Shown piece by piece: positions 1 to 8,134 of a stretch of 64,000 nt of DNA (its first letter is position 1; every line of letters begins with the position of its first letter). The position numbers were made by a program, and so were the translations under genes. A model generated the notes under the pieces. It saw only the letters and a list, made by a program, of their open reading frames with translations. It ran no database searches and was not told where the DNA came from. Source of the DNA: Legionellaceae bacterium (GTDB taxonomy: Bacteria > Pseudomonadota > Gammaproteobacteria > Legionellales > Legionellaceae). The DNA is taken from the NCBI GenBank assembly GCA_020831865.1, contig JAFIFT010000019.1:219152-283151 (forward strand), given 5' to 3'.

Positions 1-680
1 TGCAACCTTTAACCCCCGAACAGTGCGCCAGTGTGTGTACCGTGATTCAAAACCGTCTGCCTGCTCCGATGAAAGACGCAAAGGGGTTCGCCAAAGCACT
101 GCAAGGTTTAAGCCCCAAACAATGCGCCAGTGTGTGCAGAGCCATGCAAGGCCAACTGCTCCCGCTTATGAAAGATGCGAAGGGGGTTGCGAAAGTACTT
201 CAAGATTTAAAACCCAGGCAATGCCGCGCCGTTTGCAACGCCATACATCACAGACTGTCAGATCGCATTAAAAATAGTGAGGATGTTGCGAAGCTCCTTC
301 GATATTTAAGCCCCAAGCAATGCGCCACTGTGTGTAGAGCTATGCAAAAACTGCTGACAGATAGTATTAAAAATGGTAAGGGCCTTGCGCGGATCCTTCA
401 AGATTTAACCCCAGAGCAGCGCAATAGCGTTTGCAGGGCAATGAAAGACAGGCTGCCTGATATGATTCAAAATGCGTCTGAGTTACGCTCCTTCCTGTCG
501 CTCACCAACAGCGAGACGCAACAGCTGTTTTTTGAGTCAGAGGGCATCGATGCCCTGCTGGCAAAGATAATGGGCAAAGAGGACTGTGGCACCTGTCATA
601 GTCGATTTTTTAAGCCGTCTGCATCCAGAACAGATGTGGTATATGAATTATCGGATATACGAGCAAAACCAAAATCTTAG
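1..680 (+). CDS. Partial repeat protein with 33-residue Cys-containing tandem repeats
   Basis: The open frame is already running at the left edge (first full codon at position 3) and stops with TAG at 678-680, so only the C-terminal part of the protein is present. The visible part holds five units of about 33 residues, each beginning with a variant of L(T/S)P(K/E)QC and continuing VCRAM, a hydrophobic stretch, a K(D/N) turn and AKxLQ. The unit starts fall at 9, 108, 207, 306 and 405, an exact 99-base period. After the repeats comes a unique tail of about 65 residues with a CxxC pair (DCGTC). I do not recognise the family. The periodic helical look suggests a solenoid-like interaction protein, which would suit an effector-type repeat protein of intracellular bacteria, but that is inference. 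Confidence 0.7.
   Translation, partial: QPLTPEQCASVCTVIQNRLPAPMKDAKGFAKALQGLSPKQCASVCRAMQGQLLPLMKDAKGVAKVLQDLKPRQCRAVCNAIHHRLSDRIKNSEDVAKLLRYLSPKQCATVCRAMQKLLTDSIKNGKGLARILQDLTPEQRNSVCRAMKDRLPDMIQNASELRSFLSLTNSETQQLFFESEGIDALLAKIMGKEDCGTCHSRFFKPSASRTDVVYELSDIRAKPKS
9..473 (+). repeat. 99-bp tandem coding repeat, five units visible
   Basis: Units start at 9, 108, 207, 306 and 405, always with a Leu codon (tta) followed by (T/S/K)P(K/E/R)Q. The period is exactly 99 bp, keeping the reading frame. The units are diverged at the DNA level, so this is an old protein repeat and not a recent satellite. The array probably continues to the left of the window. Confidence 0.75.
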
Positions 681-875
681 GGCAGAGTCAGACCACCATT
701 GCGCTTTCCTGCTTGCTCAGAAACTATACGTCCTCGCGCATCCTTTGTGTCTGATGACAACCATTTTATCATCTGGTTCAGGGTGAATTCGCATCATCCT
801 CTATTGCTAGCCTTGCCGCATGAAATGGTTTCAGCCGTGAAAAGCGCAGGATCATGGCCAGATGCTGGACAGCGC

Positions 876-1631
876 CTAGGCGATAATATGATGGCCGCCA
901 TCGATATAGATCACCTGCCCGGTAATAGACTGCGCCTTGCCGGATACCAGAAAAGCGGCAAGCTCTCCCACTTCGTCCAAAGTCACCAACCGTTGCAGGG
1001 GAGCCTGCTGTCGCGCTTTTGCCATTAACCGATCAAAATCCTGCAAGCCGGAGGCAGCCCGCGTTGGCATAGGGCCAGGGGAAAGTGCGTTAACAGTGAT
1101 ATTGGCAGCACCGAGCTCCGCGGCCAGATAACGCACGCTGGCTTCTAAAGCCGCCTTCACAGGCCCCATCAGATTATAATTGCCAACCACCTTTTCAGCG
1201 CCATAATAACTCACGGTGACAATACTGCCCCCATCTTGCATCAACGGTTCAGCGGCTTTCGCCAGACGCATCAGGGAATGACAGGAAATATCCATAGCCA
1301 ACGCAAAGCCCTCGCGCGAACAGTCCACCACCCGTCCATGCAAATCGACCTTGGGAGCAAAGGCAATGGCATGGATCAAAAAATCCAGCTTGCCCCACTG
1401 AGTGCTAATGGCTTGAAAAAGCGCGTTCAGCTCGCCCTCATTGCGAACATCCAGCGGGAGAAACAGGCTACTCTCAAGCTCATCAGCCAAACCCTGCACG
1501 TATGCTTTGCTTTTTTCATTCTGATATGTGAGCGCTAATTCTGCCCCGGCTGCCCGCAATACTTTAGCGCAACCCCAGGCGATAGAAGACGCATTGGCAA
1601 GTCCTACAATCAGTCCCTTACGTTGATGCAT
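876..1631 (-). CDS. fabI: Enoyl-[acyl-carrier-protein] reductase [NADH]
   Basis: Cytosolic short-chain dehydrogenase/reductase of the FabI type, performing the last reduction of each fatty-acid elongation cycle. The N-terminus has the divergent FabI dinucleotide motif (GLIVGLANASSIAWG). The catalytic Tyr-x6-Lys pattern is seen in YNLMGPVK, and the late part carries NALSPGP and GQVIYIDGG. I start it at the ATG at 1631 (MHQRKGL, 251 aa) because GAGAGG lies 7-8 nt before it. An in-frame ATG at 1661, immediately after the acetate kinase stop, would add ten unusual residues and has no good ribosome-binding site. Last gene of the minus-strand operon with the MaoC-phosphotransacylase and ackA. The link to those genes suggests shared acyl-CoA/acyl-phosphate or fatty-acid metabolism. 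Confidence 0.93.
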   Translation of the reverse strand: MHQRKGLIVGLANASSIAWGCAKVLRAAGAELALTYQNEKSKAYVQGLADELESSLFLPLDVRNEGELNALFQAISTQWGKLDFLIHAIAFAPKVDLHGRVVDCSREGFALAMDISCHSLMRLAKAAEPLMQDGGSIVTVSYYGAEKVVGNYNLMGPVKAALEASVRYLAAELGAANITVNALSPGPMPTRAASGLQDFDRLMAKARQQAPLQRLVTLDEVGELAAFLVSGKAQSITGQVIYIDGGHHIIA

Positions 1632-1661
1632 CGGTCTTCCTCTCTTATAATTATCGGCCAT

Positions 1662-2798
1662 CTAAGGGGTATGCTCAAGCAGCAAAGCGCGGGTATGCAT
1701 CGCCATCATCCGCTCTTCATCCGCGGCTATAATCTGAACAGCAAAAGGCTGCATAAAGGCCAGATGCTGAACAATCGCATCCCGGACAAATACGGAATGT
1801 TCGCCAATACCCCCGGTAAAAACAAGCGCGTCCATCCCCCCAAGACTCACGGCCATCATCGCGATATGTTGGGCCACTTTAAGACAATAAAAATCTAACG
1901 CAAAGCGGGCGCGCGCATCGGAACTGGCTTCTAAGCGTTGCACATCATGGCTCAAGCCCGATAAGCCCAGCAAACCAGACTGATAATAAAGAATCGACTC
2001 TACCTCGGCTATGGGCAATGCTAACTGACGCATTAAATAAAGCACGACTCCCGGATCCAGCTCCCCGCAACGCGTCCCCATAGGCAGCCCGGCAAGGGCG
2101 GTCATTCCGGTGCTGGAGTCTATACTCACCCCGTTTTTAAGGGCACATAAACTGCTGCCATTCCCCAAGTGCGCCGCGACTACCCGCCCCTTGGCCAAGT
2201 CTGGCGCGTCCCTTTGCAACACATAAGCCAGCCACTCATAGGACAAGCCATGGAAACCAAAGCGACGGATGCCTTGTTGTCGCAACGGCAGTGGCAGGGC
2301 ATATTCGGTAAAAAGCGCAGCCTGGCGAGCATGAAAGGCGGTATCAAAACAGGCAAACTGTACGACCTCGGCATTGCGCCTGGCCACAAGCGCAATGGCA
2401 GCCAGTGCTGCTGTTTGATGCAACGGTGCCAGGGGAATCAAGCGGTGTAAGGACTCAAGCACCTGGCTATCCAGTCGCCTGCTGTGCGTAAATGAGCAGC
2501 CGCCGTGCACCATCCGATGAGTCACCGCCTGCAGCGACCAATGCTCTGCCTGATGGCTATCGTACCAATCCAAAATAGCGTGCAGCGCATCGTTCGCCCC
2601 CGTCCCGACCGCCAATGTCTGCTGATAAACCTGCTGCTGCCCCGGCCGATGCACCGTCAACTGAGGAGCGCTATCCAAAGAGTCGACCTGGCCACTGGCC
2701 AGAAGCGGCAGATCTGCCGTATTGGCAAACACTTTAAATTTGAGCGAGGAAGAACCTGCGTTCAGCATCAATAAACTATGGTTGAGCTCTTCTGCCAT
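1662..2798 (-). CDS. ackA: Acetate kinase (acyl kinase)
   Basis: Acetokinase family enzyme interconverting an acyl-phosphate plus ADP and the acid plus ATP. Visible motifs are the N-terminal LNAGSSSLKF phosphate-binding segment, THRMVHGG (substrate Arg), FDTAFH, HLGNGSSLCA, GTRCGELDPG and the late FTGGIGE. Length is 378 aa, slightly shorter than the usual ~400. Its ATG overlaps the stop of the upstream gene as TAATG, indicating translational coupling to the phosphotransacylase. The pair can therefore make ATP from acyl-CoA through acyl-phosphate. Substrate (acetate, propionate or butyrate) cannot be read from sequence alone; ackA is the family-based name. Confidence 0.92.
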   Translation of the reverse strand: MAEELNHSLLMLNAGSSSLKFKVFANTADLPLLASGQVDSLDSAPQLTVHRPGQQQVYQQTLAVGTGANDALHAILDWYDSHQAEHWSLQAVTHRMVHGGCSFTHSRRLDSQVLESLHRLIPLAPLHQTAALAAIALVARRNAEVVQFACFDTAFHARQAALFTEYALPLPLRQQGIRRFGFHGLSYEWLAYVLQRDAPDLAKGRVVAAHLGNGSSLCALKNGVSIDSSTGMTALAGLPMGTRCGELDPGVVLYLMRQLALPIAEVESILYYQSGLLGLSGLSHDVQRLEASSDARARFALDFYCLKVAQHIAMMAVSLGGMDALVFTGGIGEHSVFVRDAIVQHLAFMQPFAVQIIAADEERMMAMHTRALLLEHTP

Positions 2799-4213
2799 TA
2801 TTTGATTTTTCCTTCCCGGCGGGCCACCGCCATTCTGACCGCCAGGGCACAGGATAACAAGCGGCTGCGTAAAGAGTCTGCCCGGCTGGTCAGTATGACA
2901 GGCACTCTGGCGCCAAGCACAATACCGGCTGCCTCGGCATGGCCCAAAAAGCTCAACTGTTTGGCCAGAATATTCCCCGACTCTATCTCTGGAACCAATA
3001 AAATATCCGCATCCCCGGCTACCTCCGAGCCAATGCCCTTCTCCTTCGCCGCCTGCAGGTTAATGGCATTGTCAAAGGCCAATGGACCATCCAAAATACC
3101 CTCCACAATTTGCCCCCGATCGGCCATTTTACACAAAATGGCCGCATCCACGGTGGCCTGCATTTTCGGATTGACAAATTCTGTCGCCGCCAATACCGCC
3201 ACTTTGGGAGGGCGCTCCTCACCGAACAACACGCGCCAAAGCTGGATCGCATTCTGGCAAATGTCCGCTTTGACTTGGGCATTGGGGGCAATATTGATGG
3301 CCGCATCAGTGACGATCAACAATTTATGATAGGAGGGCACATCCATCACATAGGCATGACTGATACGATATTTGGTGCGCAAATGGGCGCCGGCCGACAC
3401 GATGGCCGACATCAATTCCTCCGTGGGCAAAGCACCTTTCATGATCGCATCCACTTTTCCGGCCGCGGCCAACTCGGCAGCCCGGGCAGCTGCGGCATCG
3501 CTGTGTTCCGTATCGATGGTTTCCCAGTCGGACAGCTCAATGTCTGCCTCAAGTGCCGCACGTTCTATCCTGGCTCGGGGTCCAATCAGCACCGGCACGA
3601 TTAATCCGGCTTTTACCGCATCCCCTACGGCCAACAACACATTGGCCTTCACCGGATGCACTACGGCAGCGCGAATGGGTGGTAAAGACTGGCAGGACTG
3701 AATAATCGCATTGAAGCGTTCGTGCGTATGAATGGCAATATGCGGCAATTCCGTCCGGGAGACGCGTATTTTTTTAGTGGGCGCTAAAACCACCGCCTCT
3801 CCTTCGATCACGGTTTCATCGTGTTGATTCAATCCTTGGCAGTCAAAGGTCACGATAGACTTATCCTGACGCTTATCCCGCACAGTCAAGGTCACCGTAA
3901 TCGTATCGTCCAGTCGGAGCGGTTTTTTAAAGCGAATATCCTGCTTGAGGTAGATCGTTCCCGCGCCCGGTAAAATCGTACCGAGAATCGTGGAAATCAG
4001 CGCTCCTGACCACAGCCCATGCCCTACCACCCCTTGAAAGATATCATGTTTCGCAAACTCAGGATTCATATGCGCCGGATTCACATCACCCGACATTACC
4101 GCGAAAAGGTGAATATCATCTTGCGTTAAGGTTTTGCTTAAGCTGGCCTGCGCACCGATGCGTATCTCATCAAACGTGACATTTTCCAGGAATGCCTGGT
4201 TCCCATCATCCAT
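2798..4213 (-). CDS. Bifunctional MaoC-like enoyl-CoA hydratase / phosphate acyltransferase
   Basis: A two-domain fusion of about 471 aa. Residues ~10-140 form a MaoC hot-dog domain with the (R)-hydratase signature DVNPAH followed by GHGLWSG; the Asp and His are the expected catalytic pair. Residues ~170-470 are a phosphate acetyl/butyryltransferase domain, with the family-typical KGALPTE, DAAINIAPN, DGPLAFDNA and a late LVPEIESGN segment. Start taken at ATG 4213 (MDDGNQ), preceded by GAAGG; an in-frame ATG at 4261 is less well supported. It is coupled to ackA by a TAATG overlap. Such fusions are known in several proteobacteria. Exact acyl substrate is unknown. Confidence 0.88.
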   Translation of the reverse strand: MDDGNQAFLENVTFDEIRIGAQASLSKTLTQDDIHLFAVMSGDVNPAHMNPEFAKHDIFQGVVGHGLWSGALISTILGTILPGAGTIYLKQDIRFKKPLRLDDTITVTLTVRDKRQDKSIVTFDCQGLNQHDETVIEGEAVVLAPTKKIRVSRTELPHIAIHTHERFNAIIQSCQSLPPIRAAVVHPVKANVLLAVGDAVKAGLIVPVLIGPRARIERAALEADIELSDWETIDTEHSDAAAARAAELAAAGKVDAIMKGALPTEELMSAIVSAGAHLRTKYRISHAYVMDVPSYHKLLIVTDAAINIAPNAQVKADICQNAIQLWRVLFGEERPPKVAVLAATEFVNPKMQATVDAAILCKMADRGQIVEGILDGPLAFDNAINLQAAKEKGIGSEVAGDADILLVPEIESGNILAKQLSFLGHAEAAGIVLGARVPVILTSRADSLRSRLLSCALAVRMAVARREGKIK

Positions 4214-4323
4214 TGGCTTACCTTCATTATGTTTCTGTGTTGTGTCTGCCACGATCATCAACCCACCATCCGGCGAGCTGTTGTGGCAACGTCAATCCAG
4301 GCATGCTGACCCTGCGTAGTTTT

Positions 4324-4560
4324 TCAGGAAGGGGAGGGTTCGTAAAAAGCGATACGCTGATTTAATTGCGCTAATTTTTCCAGATCCGCCGGCTTCCCAT
4401 CCATATTTTCTTCGGAAGCTGTCAATTTCAGGATAATATCATCACGCCAATTGCGCATCGCCTGTAGTTTTTGCTGCGCATCCAGGTCTGGATCCTGCTC
4501 CAGCATGTCTACCTCAGGGTAGTAACGGGCAGGATTGGCAATTTTCACTCCTCTATCCAT
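4324..4560 (-). CDS. Small conserved hypothetical protein with short helical domain
   Basis: About 78 aa if started at the ATG at 4560 (MDRGVKIANP), which has AAGGG about 9 nt upstream; the frame stays open to 4695 but the extra residues look non-coding. The central part (YYPEVDMLEQDPDLDAQQK, then LQAMRNWRDD) resembles the short protein family in which an xxPxDVLxDPxLSxExKxxALRxW pattern is typical. Function unknown, probably soluble. It stands alone between the acyl-phosphate operon and a long non-coding stretch. No signal peptide or membrane segment. Confidence 0.6.
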   Translation of the reverse strand: MDRGVKIANPARYYPEVDMLEQDPDLDAQQKLQAMRNWRDDIILKLTASEENMDGKPADLEKLAQLNQRIAFYEPSPS

Positions 4561-5325
4561 AGGACTCATCCCTTTCACAAGAACCTGACTTAAGTGTAGA
4601 TGATATTGGCGAAGCTGCAAGTCAGCAAAGGGAAGCGGGTTTTGGTCCGGGAGTATGCAGGAGTAGGGAGACATCCGGGTACATTCCATTGTCATCAGAA
4701 AAGTGCTGCATCCATGCAGCGAAGCACATCCTGTGCTGGTCCCTTCACCTAACGTCCTGTAAGACCACTCCGTGTCAATCCCTGCCTACCCGTTCAGTAT
4801 ATTAGATTATCAAACAAAGTCATCAGGAAATAAGCAGTGCCTTTTACAAGATATATCTCAAAATGCATGCTGATATAACGGCAATGACCACCCCATCATC
4901 GATCCCGAGGTCAAGTCACAAGAGCAAGCTAAATGACTATCCACAACAATGCTCTGCGATAGGTATATTTCATTAGAAAAATCCTTTTCTTTGTTTAAAA
5001 AATAACATCATCTCGAGCTATCGCCTTCCATACACGCAACGCTTAACGCGCTCATTTTCCCTCTGAATGTATGGTAGTTTACGAACAGAAATCCTAATCA
5101 TCAAGTGCAAGATGAGGCATACCGTAGTTTTTCTTTAAGTCTTTGCGATTAATAGCAGACTGCTGTGATCGGATGATCCGCAATAAAAGAACGCCGGAAA
5201 GACCTTTCGCGCATTTTGAAAAGTCAGGATACAACGGCGGCAGGAGCTGCCATTATGCGATGCCAGTCTCAGCCTTTCGTTTGGCTTTGGGCAATTACGA
5301 CTAGCTGTGCGCTTTCAATGAGATA
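4561..5325. other. Long gene-poor stretch
   Basis: About 760 bases without a convincing gene between the small hypothetical gene and tRNA-Ser. Short open frames here have no supporting ribosome-binding site or recognisable protein. I see no tRNA, transposase fragment or clear hairpin-plus-T terminator. A promoter for the leftward small gene presumably lies in the first part, but I cannot place it. Confidence 0.5.
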
Positions 5326-5413
5326 TGGCGGAGAGAGAGGGATTCGAACCCTCGATACGTTGCCGTATACACACTTTCCAGGCGTGCGCCTTCAGCCACT
5401 CGGCCACCTCTCC
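5326..5413 (-). tRNA. tRNA-Ser (anticodon GGA)
   Basis: The reverse complement begins GGAGAGGTGGCCGAGTGG, has the anticodon loop CTGGAAA (anticodon GGA), a class II variable arm (GTGTGTATACGGCAACGTATC region), the T-loop GGTTCGAATCC and an encoded 3' CCA. The 7-bp acceptor stem pairs with one G-T wobble. Length is 88 nt, normal for a serine tRNA. Confidence 0.96.
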
Positions 5414-5540
5414 GAAGCGCCATAGAATACCAGTTTCCGGGTAAAATGCAAGAATTTGTTGCCTTTTTGAGTCAACACGCTTGGAAAGCAATGTGTACGG
5501 CATCACATGAATCAGATAAGACACATGATACGATGTCACT

Positions 5541-6629
5541 TTATAAATCCATCTTCTGAATCTGGGAGGCTGTTTCATCAGTATTAATACTTGGGACGCA
5601 ATATGCCTCTTTATTTTTAAAGAATGTAAAAAAACCACCCACTCCTTTTGCATGTAATTGCGTTACTGTGTCCGCTATCGTTTGTCGATTATCACAAAAA
5701 TGATAGCAATCAACCAAATAACCAGGGCGGACGTATGCTTCAAATTCTAACTGCGTTTTGTTACTTAATAATTTGCAAGTACTGGTAGGATCAATGGAGA
5801 TAGAATTATCTAACATAGCTTGAACGGTGGTTTGAAGGTTTTTGGAAAACATTTCAATATCATCACGATTAAGAATAGCTTGTTCAAGCAAAGTAAGACC
5901 TTTGACATTGAAAAATGAAGGCAAATGATAATCAATACAGGAGTTATCTAAACACTTCAATGCATGAGGATGTAGGAAAAGAGCCTGCTCGAGAAGATAT
6001 TCTTTCGCTAATTCTGCAACAAGCGGCTTATAGTGGCTATCACCTACCACAAAGATAACACCTTTACCCTGTTGCTGAAGTTCTAATACATTTTTCTTGA
6101 ATGCCAAAGTCCGTTGATGATCTAATGCTTTGATTGCAGATACCCGCATACCAAGATTAGTTTGCGACTCTAAACTAATTATCGGCTCTAATTGATCCCT
6201 CGTTAAATCAATACCGCAAATTTTTATATTACTTTCTTGGGCGAGCTTAACCAAATCCAACTTTTCTTTGTGCCCTGGCAGCTCTTTGAACCACGTAGCC
6301 ATTTCGTTGGAATAGCGCGTCGTTACATAATTGAGCAATAACCGCTGTAACTCACTATAATTCATAGCTGGCAGGTCTACAAATATTCCATGCTTACTTA
6401 AGCATTGATTTGCTCCTGCAAGATAATCTTCTATAAATTTTATAGTGCTTTCAATATTAGTGATTGTTTCTTGCTCATTTATGTCACTCGGAGATTCGAA
6501 ACATAAGGTATCGTATCCTGATGCTTTTAAAAATGGTAACGCATCTACCAATACTTTTTTAGGAATGACATCCCAGTGGCGTTCCAGCAAAATAATAATG
6601 GGTAATGGCATTCTGGTATCCCAAATCAT
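5541..6629 (-). CDS. Hypothetical protein, TraB/ChaN-like resemblance
   Basis: A 362-aa soluble-looking protein without signal peptide. Features that recall the TraB/GumN/ChaN (Tiki-like) fold are an early LLERHW (residues 14-19), FESPSD (44-49), a central R(V)SAIKALDHQR segment (162-173), and a beta strand ending in VVGDSHY (194-200). These correspond to the Glu/Arg and GxxH positions of that fold. This is a weak, motif-level resemblance. The start at 6629 lacks a clear ribosome-binding site; the ATG at 6611 (MPLPII) has GGGA upstream and may be the real one. It is more AT-rich than its neighbours and divergent from the MFS operon, which may mean recent acquisition. A role is not assignable. 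Confidence 0.6.
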   Translation of the reverse strand: MIWDTRMPLPIIILLERHWDVIPKKVLVDALPFLKASGYDTLCFESPSDINEQETITNIESTIKFIEDYLAGANQCLSKHGIFVDLPAMNYSELQRLLLNYVTTRYSNEMATWFKELPGHKEKLDLVKLAQESNIKICGIDLTRDQLEPIISLESQTNLGMRVSAIKALDHQRTLAFKKNVLELQQQGKGVIFVVGDSHYKPLVAELAKEYLLEQALFLHPHALKCLDNSCIDYHLPSFFNVKGLTLLEQAILNRDDIEMFSKNLQTTVQAMLDNSISIDPTSTCKLLSNKTQLEFEAYVRPGYLVDCYHFCDNRQTIADTVTQLHAKGVGGFFTFFKNKEAYCVPSINTDETASQIQKMDL

Positions 6630-6773
6630 TCAAAGAATGGAATCATACTACGCGATCAAATATATGTCAAATAGCACAATATATTGGCTTTGATATGATG
6701 CTACACGCACTTTAACATTTTTGTCATGTACAGAGCATTTTTGCACATAAAGATATCATTTATCATTTTTTTT

Positions 6774-6782
6774 TGATATAAT
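6774..6782 (+). promoter_or_regulatory. Extended -10 promoter of the MFS-MFS-deoB operon
   Basis: TGATATAAT is a perfect extended -10 element (TGnTATAAT), 38 nt before the proposed start codon and downstream of an AT-rich tract. No good -35 box is seen at the right distance, which fits an extended -10 promoter. Confidence 0.65.
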
Positions 6783-6819
6783 ACGCTGCAATTTTACCCC
6801 CTTTAGTCTAGGAGTGGTT

Positions 6820-8121
6820 TTGTCTGTTTCAGCCGTAGTCGATGCAGGAGCGTTAAAACCCCAGAGCAGTGCGAAAGCCTGGCTGGTGTGTTTATCCGCT
6901 GGTTTGTTTTTTCTCTATGAGTTTTTTCAGCTCAATCTGTTTGATACCATCAATAATGAATTGCAACTGGCCTTTCAAATTGATGCCATTAAACTGGGCT
7001 GGATGTCCTCCAGCTACTTGCTGGCTGATATTCTGTTCTTGCTGCCCGCCGGTCTCCTCCTCGATCGCTTTTCCCCCCGTCTCATTATTCTCATTGCCTT
7101 AAGCATCTGTATTAGTGGTACCGTGGGTTTTGCCCTGACCAGCTCCTACCCGCTCGCCTTCTTTTTTCATTTTTTATCCGGCATTGGTAATGCCTTTTGC
7201 CTTCTGTCCTGTGTGATGCTGGTGTCCCGCTGGTTTCCGCCCAAGCGACAAGCCTTTATCATCGGTCTGGTGGTAACGATGGCCTTTATTGGCGGCATGC
7301 TGGCGCATGCTCCTTTTGCCAAACTTAACGAATGGTATGGCTGGCGTCAGGCACTGCTGCTTGATGGCGCTCTGGGCGTATTGATCCTGTTATGGATTTA
7401 CAAGGTCGTGGAAGACTATCCGAGCACGTATACCCAACCCCGGCCGGTCAAGGGCAGCCCTTGGCAAAGCGGTCTTCTCAATGCCCTGAAAAATAAGCAA
7501 AACTGGCTGGCTGGCCTCTATACGTCCTTTCTGAACTTACCCATTATGGTGTTTGGCGCCCTGTGGGGTTCCAACTATCTCATGACCGTCTTTGGCCTGG
7601 ATAAAATGTCAGCCTCGGCGGTAACCGCAAATATTCTGCTGGGCAGTATTTTTGGTTGCCCTCTGGCCGGCTGGTTATCCGATCGCTCCGGCAAACGCAA
7701 GCCGCTGATGATTCTGGGCGCGGTGACATCGCTGCTTTTGATGTTACCTTTATATCAAGGCATGCCCCTGAGCATTGGCCAACTGCATGTCCTGTTTTTT
7801 CTCTTAGGTTTAACGACCAGTACGCAGGTCATCAGCTACCCACTCATCGCTGAAAGTAATCCACCGCAATATACCGGCGCCGCCACCAGTATTGCTTCCA
7901 TCCTGATTATGGGTGGCGGCGGTGTCGCGCAAATGATTTTCAGTATGGTGCTGCAGCTGAGCGCACGCCAAAACACGAACGCAGGCTGGTTGGAAAACGG
8001 CGTGCATCACTATCATATCAGTGATTACCAACATGCGGCACTCATGTTTCCCATTGCCTTTGGCCTGGCACTGATAGCCGTACTGCTGTTACGAGAAACT
8101 TACTGTCAACGACGTTCTTAA
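6820..8121 (+). CDS. MFS transporter 1 (possible phagosomal-transporter type)
   Basis: A 12-segment major facilitator superfamily permease in the inner membrane. Hydrophobic segments alternate regularly, and the loop-2 motif is seen as LLLDRFSPR, with WLSDRSGKRK at the equivalent position of the second half. I choose the TTG at 6820 because AGGAG (6810-6814) is ideally spaced 5 nt before it; a GTG at 6814 would sit inside that site. It is followed 13 nt later by a paralogue and then by phosphopentomutase. In Legionella, related MFS (Pht) carriers import amino acids or nucleosides. The phosphopentomutase context favours nucleosides, but this is inference. Confidence 0.85.
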   Translation: MSVSAVVDAGALKPQSSAKAWLVCLSAGLFFLYEFFQLNLFDTINNELQLAFQIDAIKLGWMSSSYLLADILFLLPAGLLLDRFSPRLIILIALSICISGTVGFALTSSYPLAFFFHFLSGIGNAFCLLSCVMLVSRWFPPKRQAFIIGLVVTMAFIGGMLAHAPFAKLNEWYGWRQALLLDGALGVLILLWIYKVVEDYPSTYTQPRPVKGSPWQSGLLNALKNKQNWLAGLYTSFLNLPIMVFGALWGSNYLMTVFGLDKMSASAVTANILLGSIFGCPLAGWLSDRSGKRKPLMILGAVTSLLLMLPLYQGMPLSIGQLHVLFFLLGLTTSTQVISYPLIAESNPPQYTGAATSIASILIMGGGGVAQMIFSMVLQLSARQNTNAGWLENGVHHYHISDYQHAALMFPIAFGLALIAVLLLRETYCQRRS

Positions 8122-8134
8122 GGAGTAGCCATAC

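Noticed and set aside
9..473. Regular 99-bp repeats as a CRISPR array
   Set aside because: There are no identical repeat/spacer blocks; the period is a coding repeat of 33 residues in one frame.
1631..1661. Longer FabI start at 1661
   Set aside because: Adds ten atypical residues and has no ribosome-binding site, while 1631 has GAGAGG at good distance and fits the family start.
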